24,392 nucleotides of DNA. Origin: a virus. The stretch is from positions 1 through 24,392 of the IMG/VR virus record IMGVR_UViG_3300027969_000411. One strand, written 5' to 3'. Both the position numbers and the translations under genes were made by a program. Positions 1-5,917 of this stretch are shown here, piece after piece; the first letter of the stretch is position 1, and each line of letters begins with the position of its first letter. The notes beneath the pieces were generated by a model, which was not told the DNA's origin, did not search any database, and saw only the letters and a program-made list of their open reading frames with translations.

Positions 1-1051
1 CTGTGTGCCAGACCTCGCCGATTAGGTTCGCATATTCGTCAGAGTCCTTCGCTGCCTGTCCGCCGTGGAACCGGTTGATGTGCCAGCCTTCCTCCGCCAT
101 CTGGCAGACGAACCCAGTGCCGAGGCCATCAGCATCGCCGAAGATCTGACCCGGCTTTAGTCCGTGTTCCTCGAAGAGTCTGATGAACTGTCGAGCCGCT
201 TGGACCGTGTCACGTTCCTGCCATGCCTTGACGATCTTCGCCGAGTTGCCTTTGCGGATCGCCAGCACGTCCTCATCTCGACCGGCTGCGAAGTCGCAGA
301 ACGCCACGACCTCGCCTGACTCGTCTTTCTTAGGCTGGTTGTCGAGTGCCGCGGTGAGCCTAGCTGGGGAGAGAACCATGAACTCGTCGTCCGCGGTGAA
401 CTCGGCGAGATGCTTCGATCGGTAGAGCGGATGATCCTCGCCATAGCGCTTGCGGTCGAGATCCCGGCGCTCCTCCGGGATGTGCGGACATTCGATCGAC
501 GGAACGCGCCTCGTCCAGTAGAGTGGAGCATCCTTGTGATGGCTGTCGAAGAACTGACCGCGAGGCGCACCGGGTGAGCTGACCCATAGCTGGAACTCGC
601 GAGTGCAGCGATCGAACGCTTCGAAGATCTGGTCAGGAACGGTCTTCGCCTCGTCCACGATAATCATGAGCGGAGCATCTGGCTCGCCGTGCCAGCCTTC
701 TGCCTTGCCTGCGTCGTCGGTCGAGAAGCCGAGAGCGAATCCTCCTTCGGGTGTTCTCAGCTCCTCGGCCATGAAGTTCCAGTTCGGGAACTTGTCGCGG
801 TGCTTTCGGATCGCAGGCCAGAGCTGGTTCGATAGCTGCCGGAAGGATCCAGATGTGAAGACAACCTTGCCCTTCGGATATTGGTCGAGGTGCCAGAGGA
901 TGAGCGGTGCCACTAGCCGGTCAGTCTTGCCGCTGCCGTTCGCTGCGACGACGCTAGTCGGCTGCTTCATCGCGACCGACTCAAGGCTCTCGATCTGCCA
1001 GAGATACGGCACGATGCCTAGTCGTTTGACGCAGAACTCGGTGGGTGTCAT
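1..1051 (-). CDS. terL: Phage terminase large subunit, 3'-truncated by window edge
   Basis: This is the ATP-driven DNA packaging motor and nuclease that fills the phage head. Translating from the ATG at 1049-1051 gives 350 codons without a stop to base 1, so the C-terminus is outside the window. Visible motifs are a Walker A of the form AANGSGKT at residues 36-43, a Walker B MIIVDE at 129-134, and an SSP at 158-160 where the coupling motif is expected. The start of the RNase H-like nuclease domain is FCDFAAGRDED near 251-261, with a second acidic motif GDADGLG near 305-311. The start codon overlaps the stop of the small subunit as ATGA, the usual small-large terminase order. The head genes that normally follow would lie beyond the left edge. 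Function is secure from the motifs; only the end is unknown. Confidence 0.95.
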   Translation of the reverse strand, partial: MTPTEFCVKRLGIVPYLWQIESLESVAMKQPTSVVAANGSGKTDRLVAPLILWHLDQYPKGKVVFTSGSFRQLSNQLWPAIRKHRDKFPNWNFMAEELRTPEGGFALGFSTDDAGKAEGWHGEPDAPLMIIVDEAKTVPDQIFEAFDRCTREFQLWVSSPGAPRGQFFDSHHKDAPLYWTRRVPSIECPHIPEERRDLDRKRYGEDHPLYRSKHLAEFTADDEFMVLSPARLTAALDNQPKKDESGEVVAFCDFAAGRDEDVLAIRKGNSAKIVKAWQERDTVQAARQFIRLFEEHGLKPGQIFGDADGLGTGFVCQMAEEGWHINRFHGGQAAKDSDEYANLIGEVWHT

Positions 1052-1482
1052 GGTATCCGTTTGACTCGTTCTCTTGCGTCCTCGATGACCCGCTTGAGCG
1101 CGTCCTCCTGATCGGCTGGCAGATTGACGACGACCGCCTTCTGCGAGTTGTCGATGTTGACCTCGACCTCAGCCGGTGGCTTCCATCCAGCCCGGCACTT
1201 GAGCCAGAAGATGCAGGCGGTGAGCGAATCCTTGCCGTCGCTGTTGGCTATGTCGAAGAGACGCTTCGCCATCCGGCTGTTCGCCTTGGCGTGTCCCATG
1301 TCGATCTCCGCCCGGTAGTGCTTCGAGAGCGTCTTGCGGTCGATCCCAGCCAGCGTGCATATCTGCTCCAGCGGCACGCCGATGCCAGAGAGAAGCTCGA
1401 CCTGCTTCCTCCAATACTCAGTCGGCTCGTATTGCGGACGACCGACTGCCTTCTTATTCGCTGGTGACTTCTTCGCGCTCAT
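1048..1482 (-). CDS. terS: Phage terminase small subunit-like DNA-binding protein
   Basis: A 144-residue basic protein directly upstream of the large terminase, with which it overlaps by ATGA. It is expected to recognise the packaging site and hand DNA to the large subunit. A helix-turn-helix is visible around residues 36-60 (LEQICTLAGIDRKTLSKHY), followed by an IFWLKCRAGWK segment near 91-101 that recurs in small terminase-like phage proteins. The N-terminus is Lys-rich and contains a GRP motif typical of proteins with DNA contacts. Its start faces the only plus-strand gene across a 46-base gap. The assignment rests on position, size and the HTH; an unrelated HTH protein is the main alternative. 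Confidence 0.82.
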   Translation of the reverse strand: MSAKKSPANKKAVGRPQYEPTEYWRKQVELLSGIGVPLEQICTLAGIDRKTLSKHYRAEIDMGHAKANSRMAKRLFDIANSDGKDSLTACIFWLKCRAGWKPPAEVEVNIDNSQKAVVVNLPADQEDALKRVIEDARERVKRIP

Positions 1483-1528
1483 GGTTTTATTTCTTGCAGT
1501 TCGGTTTTGTTATCCTATTCGTCAATAC
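1483..1528. promoter_or_regulatory. Divergent intergenic gap between terS and the plus-strand gene
   Basis: These 46 bases separate the start of the minus-strand small terminase gene from the start of the lone plus-strand gene. The gap is T-rich on the plus strand. The best plus-strand -10-like hexamer is TATCCT at 1511-1516, without a convincing -35 element, so any promoter here is only inferred from the divergent arrangement. Neither start has a Shine-Dalgarno sequence. Confidence 0.3.
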
Positions 1529-1756
1529 ATGGTTACAAAACTCTCTCAACTGATGGTTATGATCGAGGCAGGCGATTGGCTCGCTGCGATTAAGTTTGCT
1601 GCCAAGTTTCCAGACCTCGGCTCCGAGCGAGACTCCATTCTGCGTGCCAAAGATGCGATTCATAACCCTGATTTCTATCGCCAGATCAAGAGAGATCCAG
1701 AGAGCTTGATTGAGGCTGGGAAAGATGCTCTGCGTCGTCGCTACCCTCTGCGCTGA
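1529..1756 (+). CDS. Small conserved-type phage protein, only plus-strand gene
   Basis: A 75-residue protein read from the ATG at 1529. It is Ala/Arg/Lys-rich and predicted helical. The second half (ILRAKDAIHNPDFYRQI, then DPESLIEAG) resembles small phage proteins of unknown function whose C-termini carry a 'NPxFYxQI..DPxxLIEAG' pattern; that resemblance is from memory of the family. The 5' portion of the longer open frame reaching back to 1334 is antisense to the small terminase and is left out. The gene is divergent from the small terminase and converges with the methyltransferase, overlapping its 3' end by 71 bases (1686-1756). No function can be assigned. It could be regulatory, since it is the only gene transcribed against the genome. 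Confidence 0.72.
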   Translation: MVTKLSQLMVMIEAGDWLAAIKFAAKFPDLGSERDSILRAKDAIHNPDFYRQIKRDPESLIEAGKDALRRRYPLR

Positions 1757-2654
1757 TCTCGCCAAAGTCGCATTCTCCGCAGGCTGCGGTCGCCTTCTTG
1801 CCGTCGCCCTTGACGAACACTAGGACGTTCTGGTGCGTCTTGCCGAGCTTGCGACCGCTGGAGAACTGCTTGCCAGCGCGGATCGGCAGTGAGCCGACGC
1901 AAGTAACAAGAATTGCCTCGTTGTAGAAGTGCAGCCCGGCAGCGCGGAAAGCCTCGACCGTGTCGCCAACGAAGTTGTAGTAGTTGCCTTTTTTATCACG
2001 GACGTCGCCGACCACAAAACAGGCGAAGCGATCCTCTTTCAAGCGGCTGCACGCCTTGGCGATGATCTCGAAGTAGACGGCGCGAAAGTCCTCATAGCTC
2101 ATTGTCGAGAGGTCGGCAGGGTCATCCGAGTAGACCTCTAAATCGGCGTATGGAGGGCAGGAGAAAATAAAATCCGCGTCGACATCGGCGCATACCTTGT
2201 CGATTGTTAAGCTGTCGCCGCAATGCCAGACCGGCTGCGGATCGCGGGCGACGTCTGCTTGCGCTCTGTTCGCCTCGATCTGCTCGGCTCGTAAGTCCAT
2301 GCCGATGTATTGCCGACCACAATGGCTGGCAACGATCCCGCGCACGCTGCCACCGGCGAATGGGTCAAGCACGACGCCACCTGCCGGGCTGAACCAGCGA
2401 TAGGCAAGCTCGCAAAGGACAGGATCGAAGATCGAGGTGCCGCTGGTGTAGCTGTCCGGACCTTCATAGTAATCGCGCTGAAACTCCTCAGTCGTCAACT
2501 CGCGGCCTAGCTTTTTCTCTGCCGCCTGCTTCTTGAAGTAGTATGCTGGGTCGTTGCCACTGTCCGAGGTCATCAAAACACCTCCGACGTGTTGCTCGGC
2601 TTTTGCCTTGACCTTCTTGCCGCCTCCGCCGGGTCGTGTCGATACCTTACTCAT
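1686..2654 (-). CDS. Phage DNA methyltransferase (modification methylase)
   Basis: A 322-residue S-adenosylmethionine-dependent DNA methylase. Motif I is visible as LDPFAGGSVRG at residues 96-106 and the catalytic motif IV as SCPPY at 165-169, a variant of D/N/S-PPY typical of amino-methylating N6-adenine or N4-cytosine enzymes. The SGTSIFDPVLCELAYRWF stretch at 71-88 matches the methylase half of phage proteins that carry ParB and methylase domains in one chain; here they are two adjacent genes. The chosen ATG at 2652-2654 sits six bases after a run of eight G. An upstream frame starting at 2724 would fuse with this protein if that run were seven or ten bases (see the 2647-2724 entry). The final 25 or so residues are Ser/Asp-rich and overlap the convergent plus-strand gene. 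It may protect phage DNA from host restriction; the target site is unknown. Confidence 0.9.
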   Translation of the reverse strand: MSKVSTRPGGGGKKVKAKAEQHVGGVLMTSDSGNDPAYYFKKQAAEKKLGRELTTEEFQRDYYEGPDSYTSGTSIFDPVLCELAYRWFSPAGGVVLDPFAGGSVRGIVASHCGRQYIGMDLRAEQIEANRAQADVARDPQPVWHCGDSLTIDKVCADVDADFIFSCPPYADLEVYSDDPADLSTMSYEDFRAVYFEIIAKACSRLKEDRFACFVVGDVRDKKGNYYNFVGDTVEAFRAAGLHFYNEAILVTCVGSLPIRAGKQFSSGRKLGKTHQNVLVFVKGDGKKATAACGECDFGEISAEGSDDAEHLSQPQSSSLDLS

Positions 2655-2724
2655 GCTCTTCCCCCCCCACTATGTGTTCTTTTTTCATTAGATCCTGTCC
2701 GAAGCATCGTGCTTTACCTTTCAT
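2647..2724 (-). other. 25-codon ORF coupled to the ParB stop, broken by a G8 run before the methylase
   Basis: The ParB-like gene ends in TGA at 2721-2723 and an ATG at 2722-2724 overlaps it as ATGA, the coupling used throughout this genome. The frame from that ATG passes a second in-frame ATG at 2686-2688, preceded by AGGA, and crosses the G8 tract at 2661-2668. It stops at TAA 2647-2649, just past the annotated methylase ATG. Removing one G (or adding two) would join this frame to the methylase and give a 345-residue protein with 23 extra N-terminal residues. As it stands it is either a leader peptide allowing reinitiation at 2654 or the original methylase start knocked out of frame. Confidence 0.6.
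2661..2668 (-). repeat. Mononucleotide run of eight G (minus strand) at the methylase start
   Basis: Eight consecutive C on the plus strand, read as G8 in the mRNA, lie six bases upstream of the annotated methylase ATG and inside the 25-codon coupled ORF. Runs of this length are prone to replication slippage, RNA polymerase slippage and sequencing error. The run also serves as a purine-rich segment at ribosome-binding distance from the ATG at 2654, so length changes would alter either the frame or the spacing. Confidence 0.85.
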
Positions 2725-3377
2725 TTGTTTATGTTTTTGAGTCCTATGAGCCTTTGTCCGTCCTTAGAATATCCCGATACCATCACCGAGCCGCCGGGCG
2801 CTGCATGGTGGGAGCCCTCGCCGCGTCCTAGCTCGGAGCGGATGCCTATCGCGAGCCACGCTCGCTTTCTGTCTTGCCACCAGCCCTCGCGTGCGTTCAG
2901 CACCGAGAACGGAGGGATGCCGAACTTAGCCGATAGTGAGCCAGCTCCGACTTCGCTTCCCTTTGCTGCTTCTTCTGCTGGATCAGCCATTAGTTCTCCA
3001 AGCTCTGCCTCATCGAATCCTAGCAGCCCGAGATCGAAGTCTGCCTCCCGTAAGTCCGACAACTCCAGCCCCAGCATCTCCTCATCCCAGCCTGCGTTCA
3101 GCGCGAGCTTGTTGTCGGCGATGATGTAGGCGCGTCGCTGCGTGTCGGTCAGGTGGCCGAGGCGGATGCATGGCACCTTGTCGAGTCCGAGCTTCTGCGC
3201 GGCCATGACTCGACCGTGACCGGCGATGATCCCGTTCTCGGCGTCGATCAGGATCGGGTTGGTGAATCCGAACTCGCGGATCGACCCGGCGATCTGTGCG
3301 ACTTGTGCCTCTGAGTGTGTCCTCGTGTTCCGTGCGTAGGGAATGAGGGTTGTCGTTTGTAGTGTTTCAATTTTCAT
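2721..3377 (-). CDS. ParB/Spo0J-like nuclease-domain protein (methylase partner)
   Basis: A 218-residue protein with an N-terminal ParB-like domain: LIPYARNTRTH near residues 11-21, the GHGR box at 53-56 followed by VMAAQKLG, and an IADNKLAL segment near 86-93. The C-terminal part holds FGIPPFSVLNAREGWWQDRK around residues 150-170, a stretch normally found between the ParB and methylase domains of fused phage modification proteins. With the methylase gene next door it looks like the front half of that system carried as a separate gene. It starts in an ATGA overlap with the zinc ribbon gene and ends in an ATGA overlap with the short ORF described at 2647-2724. The likely role is site recognition or regulation of methylation; whether it has CTPase or nuclease activity cannot be told. 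Confidence 0.88.
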   Translation of the reverse strand: MKIETLQTTTLIPYARNTRTHSEAQVAQIAGSIREFGFTNPILIDAENGIIAGHGRVMAAQKLGLDKVPCIRLGHLTDTQRRAYIIADNKLALNAGWDEEMLGLELSDLREADFDLGLLGFDEAELGELMADPAEEAAKGSEVGAGSLSAKFGIPPFSVLNAREGWWQDRKRAWLAIGIRSELGRGEGSHHAAPGGSVMVSGYSKDGQRLIGLKNINK

Positions 3378-3583
3378 ATCGGGGAAAAATATCTGATTTG
3401 ATCCTTGGTCATCTTGGCTCCGCAGTCAATGCAGACCCATCTGTCGCTGAACTCCACCGGCGTTCCGTATCGGCAGAACGGACAGTCAGGCATGTCGGCA
3501 AACGATCGCGGAGCGTGGAAGGGTTGACCGGCTGGGCTGTGGACGTCCTTGACCGTCGGGGTTGATTCTAGTCCTTTTTGCAT
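3374..3583 (-). CDS. Small zinc-ribbon protein
   Basis: A 69-residue protein with one treble-clef or ribbon-like metal site: CPFC near residues 34-37 and CIDC near 50-53. The spacing is Cys-x2-Cys followed by about 12 residues and a second Cys-x2-Cys. The first third is probably disordered. The ATG at 3581-3583 was chosen because the longer open frame upstream is antisense-like, Ser/Arg-rich and overlaps the head protein gene. The gene starts two bases past the stop of the head protein gene and ends in an ATGA overlap with the ParB-like gene, so it is probably co-translated with ParB and the methylase. The function is unknown; nucleic-acid or protein binding is the usual role of such ribbons. 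Confidence 0.78.
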   Translation of the reverse strand: MQKGLESTPTVKDVHSPAGQPFHAPRSFADMPDCPFCRYGTPVEFSDRWVCIDCGAKMTKDQIRYFSPI

Positions 3584-3584
3584 G

Positions 3585-4472
3585 TTATTTCTGGCTGCGG
3601 AGTCTGCGGAATGTTTCAAGCGTGAGCTTGCCATCTGGTGAGAGCGCACCCGGACCGAGGCGCGCGGTGATCGTGTCGATCGCCTGCTTGCGGATCTCAG
3701 GCGTGACTTCATCGACGGTCGCCTCGACGCCTGCGTTGAAGCGGGTCTTCGGTGAGATGCCCCATGGAGTGAGGTCGAGCGGTTCGACTATCTCGCCCTT
3801 GCGGACAAGTCCAAGTTGCTCGGCCTCGGCTCGGCTGACTGGATCCGTTGTCATGAATGAGTTAAATCCCCACGGTCCCCAAGGCACTTGAAACCCTCCG
3901 ATGTCGGCTGCATTCTGCCTGAGCCAGAAGATGAAGTCGTTGTAGCGTCGGACTTGTCCCTGAGCTTCGACGTGGCGGAGTCGCGGCTCGATCGCCCCGG
4001 GACTGCGGACGAACCGAGCGGCTGGGAACATGTTGATCCGCACCGGATCGGTCACGCGCATCTCGTAGGCAGCGAACTCCTGAGCCTGCTGGGTGTTCGT
4101 GTTGAAGATGAGCTTTAGCCGGGACATCGAGGCGATGTTCTGGATCCGGTTATCCTTGAAGTCAGACGGCTCGGCCAGTCCTTCGCTGATGAGCAGTTGA
4201 CCGGCTTTCTCGCGGAAGTCGGCGAGACCGCTGACCTTGTAGGCTCTGCTCGGGATGCCTGATGGACTGACGACATCCTCGGTCGCACCGGCCTGCCAGT
4301 CGAGGAGCATGTTTCTGAATCGGTTCAAGACCTTCGCCGACTCGACGTTCGCTGAGAAGAACGAACGCTGCCGGATCGCTGGGCCGACCGATTGCCAGTC
4401 GGCAGAGTTGAACGATGCCGGGAACGCTTTGCGGCGCAGTAGTGCTTTCAGTCCTTCGAGGTAGGCTTGCAT
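3585..4472 (-). CDS. Putative phage head morphogenesis / minor head protein
   Basis: A 295-residue protein read from the ATG at 4470-4472. It contains a segment of the form RLKLIFNTNTQQAQ in its middle, then an FPAARFVR stretch, LRHVEAQG, and further on VPWGPWGFNSFM followed by SRAEAEQLGLV. This order (helix with 'IFxTN..QA', an 'R..H' element, then 'PxGFN') resembles the C-terminal region of Mu gpF / SPP1 gp7-type minor head proteins, which join the portal and take part in head assembly. The match is by memory of motif order, without an alignment, so the family is moderately supported. It is the only head gene in the window and sits oddly between small early-type genes and the ParB/methylase pair. 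Its start lies 25 bases inside the preceding gene and lacks a Shine-Dalgarno sequence. Confidence 0.68.
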   Translation of the reverse strand: MQAYLEGLKALLRRKAFPASFNSADWQSVGPAIRQRSFFSANVESAKVLNRFRNMLLDWQAGATEDVVSPSGIPSRAYKVSGLADFREKAGQLLISEGLAEPSDFKDNRIQNIASMSRLKLIFNTNTQQAQEFAAYEMRVTDPVRINMFPAARFVRSPGAIEPRLRHVEAQGQVRRYNDFIFWLRQNAADIGGFQVPWGPWGFNSFMTTDPVSRAEAEQLGLVRKGEIVEPLDLTPWGISPKTRFNAGVEATVDEVTPEIRKQAIDTITARLGPGALSPDGKLTLETFRRLRSQK

Positions 4473-4648
4473 GGTTTGTTGATTTGTTTCTTGGTCACTG
4501 GGTCGATCCGATTGCCCTTGAGGTCGAAGCATCGCATTCCCTTTCGGGCGAAGTAGCGGTCGCAGGCGGCTGAGACGATCTGAGAATTGCGGAGCATCTT
4601 GCGCAGACTGTCGTCGCTCTCTTGTTCTTGTTCCTCGTCTTCATCCAT
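4448..4648 (-). CDS. Small charged protein of unknown function
   Basis: A 66-residue protein with an acidic N-terminus (Asp/Glu/Gln-rich over residues 1-13) and a basic C-terminal half with three Cys (residues 29, 39 and 60). Its ATG at 4646-4648 lies three bases beyond the stop of the HTH gene, so the two are probably co-transcribed. The last 25 bases overlap the start of the head morphogenesis-like gene. I do not recognise a family. Supporting evidence is the tight spacing, the absence of a better frame, and a C-terminal KxxNxxDPVTKKQINKP pattern that reads as real protein. Confidence 0.62.
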   Translation of the reverse strand: MDEDEEQEQESDDSLRKMLRNSQIVSAACDRYFARKGMRCFDLKGNRIDPVTKKQINKPCKPTSKD

Positions 4649-4651
4649 GGC

Positions 4652-4852
4652 TCAAGGTTTGATTGGTGGATAGTTTCGGATTTCTTCGACATATCGCTCG
4701 TGCAGCCACTTCGGAGGCGTGCGCCTGCCTGATCGCCAGTCATAGGCGGTCGGCAGGCTGCACCCGATCGCGGCGGCGATGTGCTTCGCTGGGTAGCTGG
4801 CAACTCGGGAGCTGAATGATTTAGCTGTTAGCTTTGCTATCATTGCTTGCAT
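4652..4852 (-). CDS. Small helix-turn-helix DNA-binding protein
   Basis: A 66-residue basic protein. The stretch HIAAAIGCSLPTAYDWRSGR reads as a helix-turn-helix of the Cro/YdaS type: an A-A-x-x-G-C/V-S core, a recognition helix starting at LPTAYDW, and a following wing rich in Arg. It could regulate the small-gene operon or bind the repeats at 5.5-5.7 kb, but nothing in the sequence links it to a particular site. The ATG at 4850-4852 was preferred to a TTG at 4877-4879 because GAGGAG lies about ten bases upstream, one of the few clear Shine-Dalgarno sequences in the window. It follows the previous gene by one base. Confidence 0.72.
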   Translation of the reverse strand: MQAMIAKLTAKSFSSRVASYPAKHIAAAIGCSLPTAYDWRSGRRTPPKWLHERYVEEIRNYPPIKP

Positions 4853-4853
4853 C

Positions 4854-5045
4854 TTAGTTATTCTCCTCGGCTTTGGCAATGTCTAATTCTGCGCGAAGCT
4901 CGGCGAGTTCGGCTTTCATAGCTGCATAGTTTTCGATGAGCCAGTCGAGCGCCTCTCCGATCTCTTTCGAGGTTGGCTTTTCAATGACATCATCGCTCCT
5001 GCGCCATGCGTTGAAGCGTTGGAGGATCTGGATGTGGTTAATCAT
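4854..5045 (-). CDS. Small coiled-coil protein of unknown function
   Basis: A 63-residue protein beginning MINHIQILQRF. The C-terminal half (AAMKAELAELRAELDIAKAE) has heptad-spaced Leu/Met/Ile and alternating charge, so a short coiled coil is likely. The start overlaps the preceding stop as ATGA. The longer open frame that begins at 5195 is discarded because its first 50 residues are Arg/His-rich shadow sequence over the neighbouring gene. Small proteins ending in such a coil are common in phage early operons and have no assigned function. Confidence 0.7.
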   Translation of the reverse strand: MINHIQILQRFNAWRRSDDVIEKPTSKEIGEALDWLIENYAAMKAELAELRAELDIAKAEENN

Positions 5046-5254
5046 TGTTTTGGTCCTTTCGTGATGTTGATCCGCTCGACGATAAGATCGGTGGCGGCTG
5101 TGTGTCTGGATGCGTGCTTGAGCGCTCCTCGGCGAGTTGGTGCGGCGACCATGTAAGGTTCGCCACCAGTTGTCACGAACGCGACCGCGTGCCATTGCAG
5201 GCGGCTCTGTGCGTGGTAGATGCCGGTGGGTTCTGGTTTGAGTTTTGTTTTCAT
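5042..5254 (-). CDS. Small basic protein of unknown function
   Basis: A 70-residue basic protein (MKTKLKPEPTGIYHAQSRLQ...) with a central hydrophobic strand pattern WHAVAFVTTGG and a His/Arg-rich helix. It is coupled on both sides by ATGA overlaps, at 5251-5254 with the upstream gene and at 5042-5045 with the downstream gene, which is the main evidence that it is real. There are no recognisable catalytic motifs, Cys pairs or membrane segments. Confidence 0.7.
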   Translation of the reverse strand: MKTKLKPEPTGIYHAQSRLQWHAVAFVTTGGEPYMVAAPTRRGALKHASRHTAATDLIVERINITKGPKQ

Positions 5255-5463
5255 ATTGTGTCTATTCCGTGGTCTTCGTCGGTGAGGTTGTCGGCGGCTT
5301 CTTTGAGGATGTCGCGGATCTCGTCGATGGTGTGGTGGTGGTTGTATGGATTCGGCGCCCAGTTCTCGACGTGTCGGAGGATCTGGGAGAGGAGGTATGT
5401 CGGCTCTTCGGGCGGGGTGTCTGGTGGCGCTGTGTAGCGCGTGAGGTCTTCTGATTCTGGCAT
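5251..5463 (-). CDS. Small acidic protein of unknown function
   Basis: A 70-residue acidic protein rich in Pro, Glu and Asp at the N-terminus (MPESEDLTRYTAPPDTPPEE), followed by a likely helix ILRHVENW, a His cluster (NHHHT at about 41-45) and a second helix DEIRDILKEAADNL. It is the first gene after the AT-rich repeat region. Its leader reads AACAAAACACTATG, the A/C-rich form seen before several other genes here, with no Shine-Dalgarno. It ends in an ATGA overlap with the next gene. No family is recognised. Confidence 0.7.
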   Translation of the reverse strand: MPESEDLTRYTAPPDTPPEEPTYLLSQILRHVENWAPNPYNHHHTIDEIRDILKEAADNLTDEDHGIDTI

Positions 5464-5584
5464 AGTGTTTTGTTGTTTGTGGTTAATCGAGAGAGGAGAG
5501 GGGTCTAGGGGTTCTAGGGGTTAATTGTTGAGTTTGTGAGTTTTTGTTGGTTATCTGTCTGGGTAATTCTCTTATATATGTACT
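5464..5584 (-). promoter_or_regulatory. AT-rich non-coding gap, possible origin or early promoter
   Basis: These 121 bases contain no gene. They hold three copies of TAGGGGT-like units on the left and a strongly AT-rich right half around 5522-5584, including TATATA at 5573-5578 (self-complementary, so it reads the same on both strands). On the minus strand TATATA could act as a -10 for the gene at 5463, with TTCTAA 16 bases upstream as a poor -35. The AT-rich core between inverted G/C-rich repeats is also what a replication origin unwinding element would look like. Confidence 0.4.
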
Positions 5585-5680
5585 TTATTTAAACTTAGAA
5601 CTATAAAACAGACCCCTAATACCCCTATTAAGGAGATTGAGGCGAAACTTTAAAGGAGGAAACTTGACCCCTAGACCCCT
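5498..5680. repeat. Inverted sets of ACCCCTA/TAGGGGT iteron-like repeats flanking AT-rich DNA
   Basis: On the left, GAGGGGT at 5498-5504 and TAGGGGT at 5506-5512 and 5515-5521 are spaced 8-9 bases apart. On the right, the complement occurs as ACCCCTA at 5612-5618, 5621-5627 and 5667-5673, then ACCCCTG at 5675-5681. The 14-mer at 5499-5512 is an exact reverse complement of 5667-5680. The right-hand copies lie inside the 3' end of the 110-residue gene. Arrays like this bind initiators or repressors; which of these applies here is not shown. Confidence 0.75.
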
Positions 5681-5917
5681 GCCATCTTGTCTCAAACAGT
5701 CGTTTGATTCCTCACTTCTCGCCTTCTCAGGGAGTGGCACCCGGTCGATGTGGCTGCCTTCGCCGACTCCATAGCGGAACTCCTCGATCATATTCCCGAC
5801 TTCAGGAAAATGATCGTTGTCTTGTTTATCGGTCATAAGTGGGTGGTTTCGTGTGGTTTGTAGGTCGTTATCGCATACGCATCCATCGTGTCCGCAGTGT
5901 CTGCATTGTCCGCTCAT
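5585..5917 (-). CDS. Small Cys-rich N-terminal protein of unknown function
   Basis: A 110-residue protein starting in an ATGA overlap with the previous gene. The first 15 residues contain CRHCGHDGCVC, a compact Cys-x2-Cys-x4-Cys-x-Cys cluster that could bind zinc. The middle part (EVGNMIEEFRYGVGEGSH) is plausible protein. The last 35 residues are encoded by the ACCCCTA repeats and AT-rich DNA and read as low-quality basic sequence, so the functional protein may have ended earlier in an ancestor and been extended by the repeat region. An internal ATG gives a second possible start at residue 28. No function is proposed beyond metal binding. Confidence 0.6.
   Translation of the reverse strand: MSGQCRHCGHDGCVCDNDLQTTRNHPLMTDKQDNDHFPEVGNMIEEFRYGVGEGSHIDRVPLPEKARSEESNDCLRQDGRGLGVKFPPLKFRLNLLNRGIRGLFYSSKFK

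Noticed and set aside
603-1467. Plus-strand open frames of 140-153 codons
   Set aside because: They are complements of the large and small terminase genes, which carry Walker, nuclease and HTH motifs.
1487-1765. Minus-strand open frame of 92 codons over the plus-strand gene
   Set aside because: The plus-strand frame reads as an ordered helical protein with a family-like pattern, while this frame has no such pattern and would collide with the methylase end.
5650-5670. AAAGGAGG on the plus strand, a perfect Shine-Dalgarno
   Set aside because: The only nearby start is a TTG whose frame is antisense to the 110-residue gene and shows no protein features.
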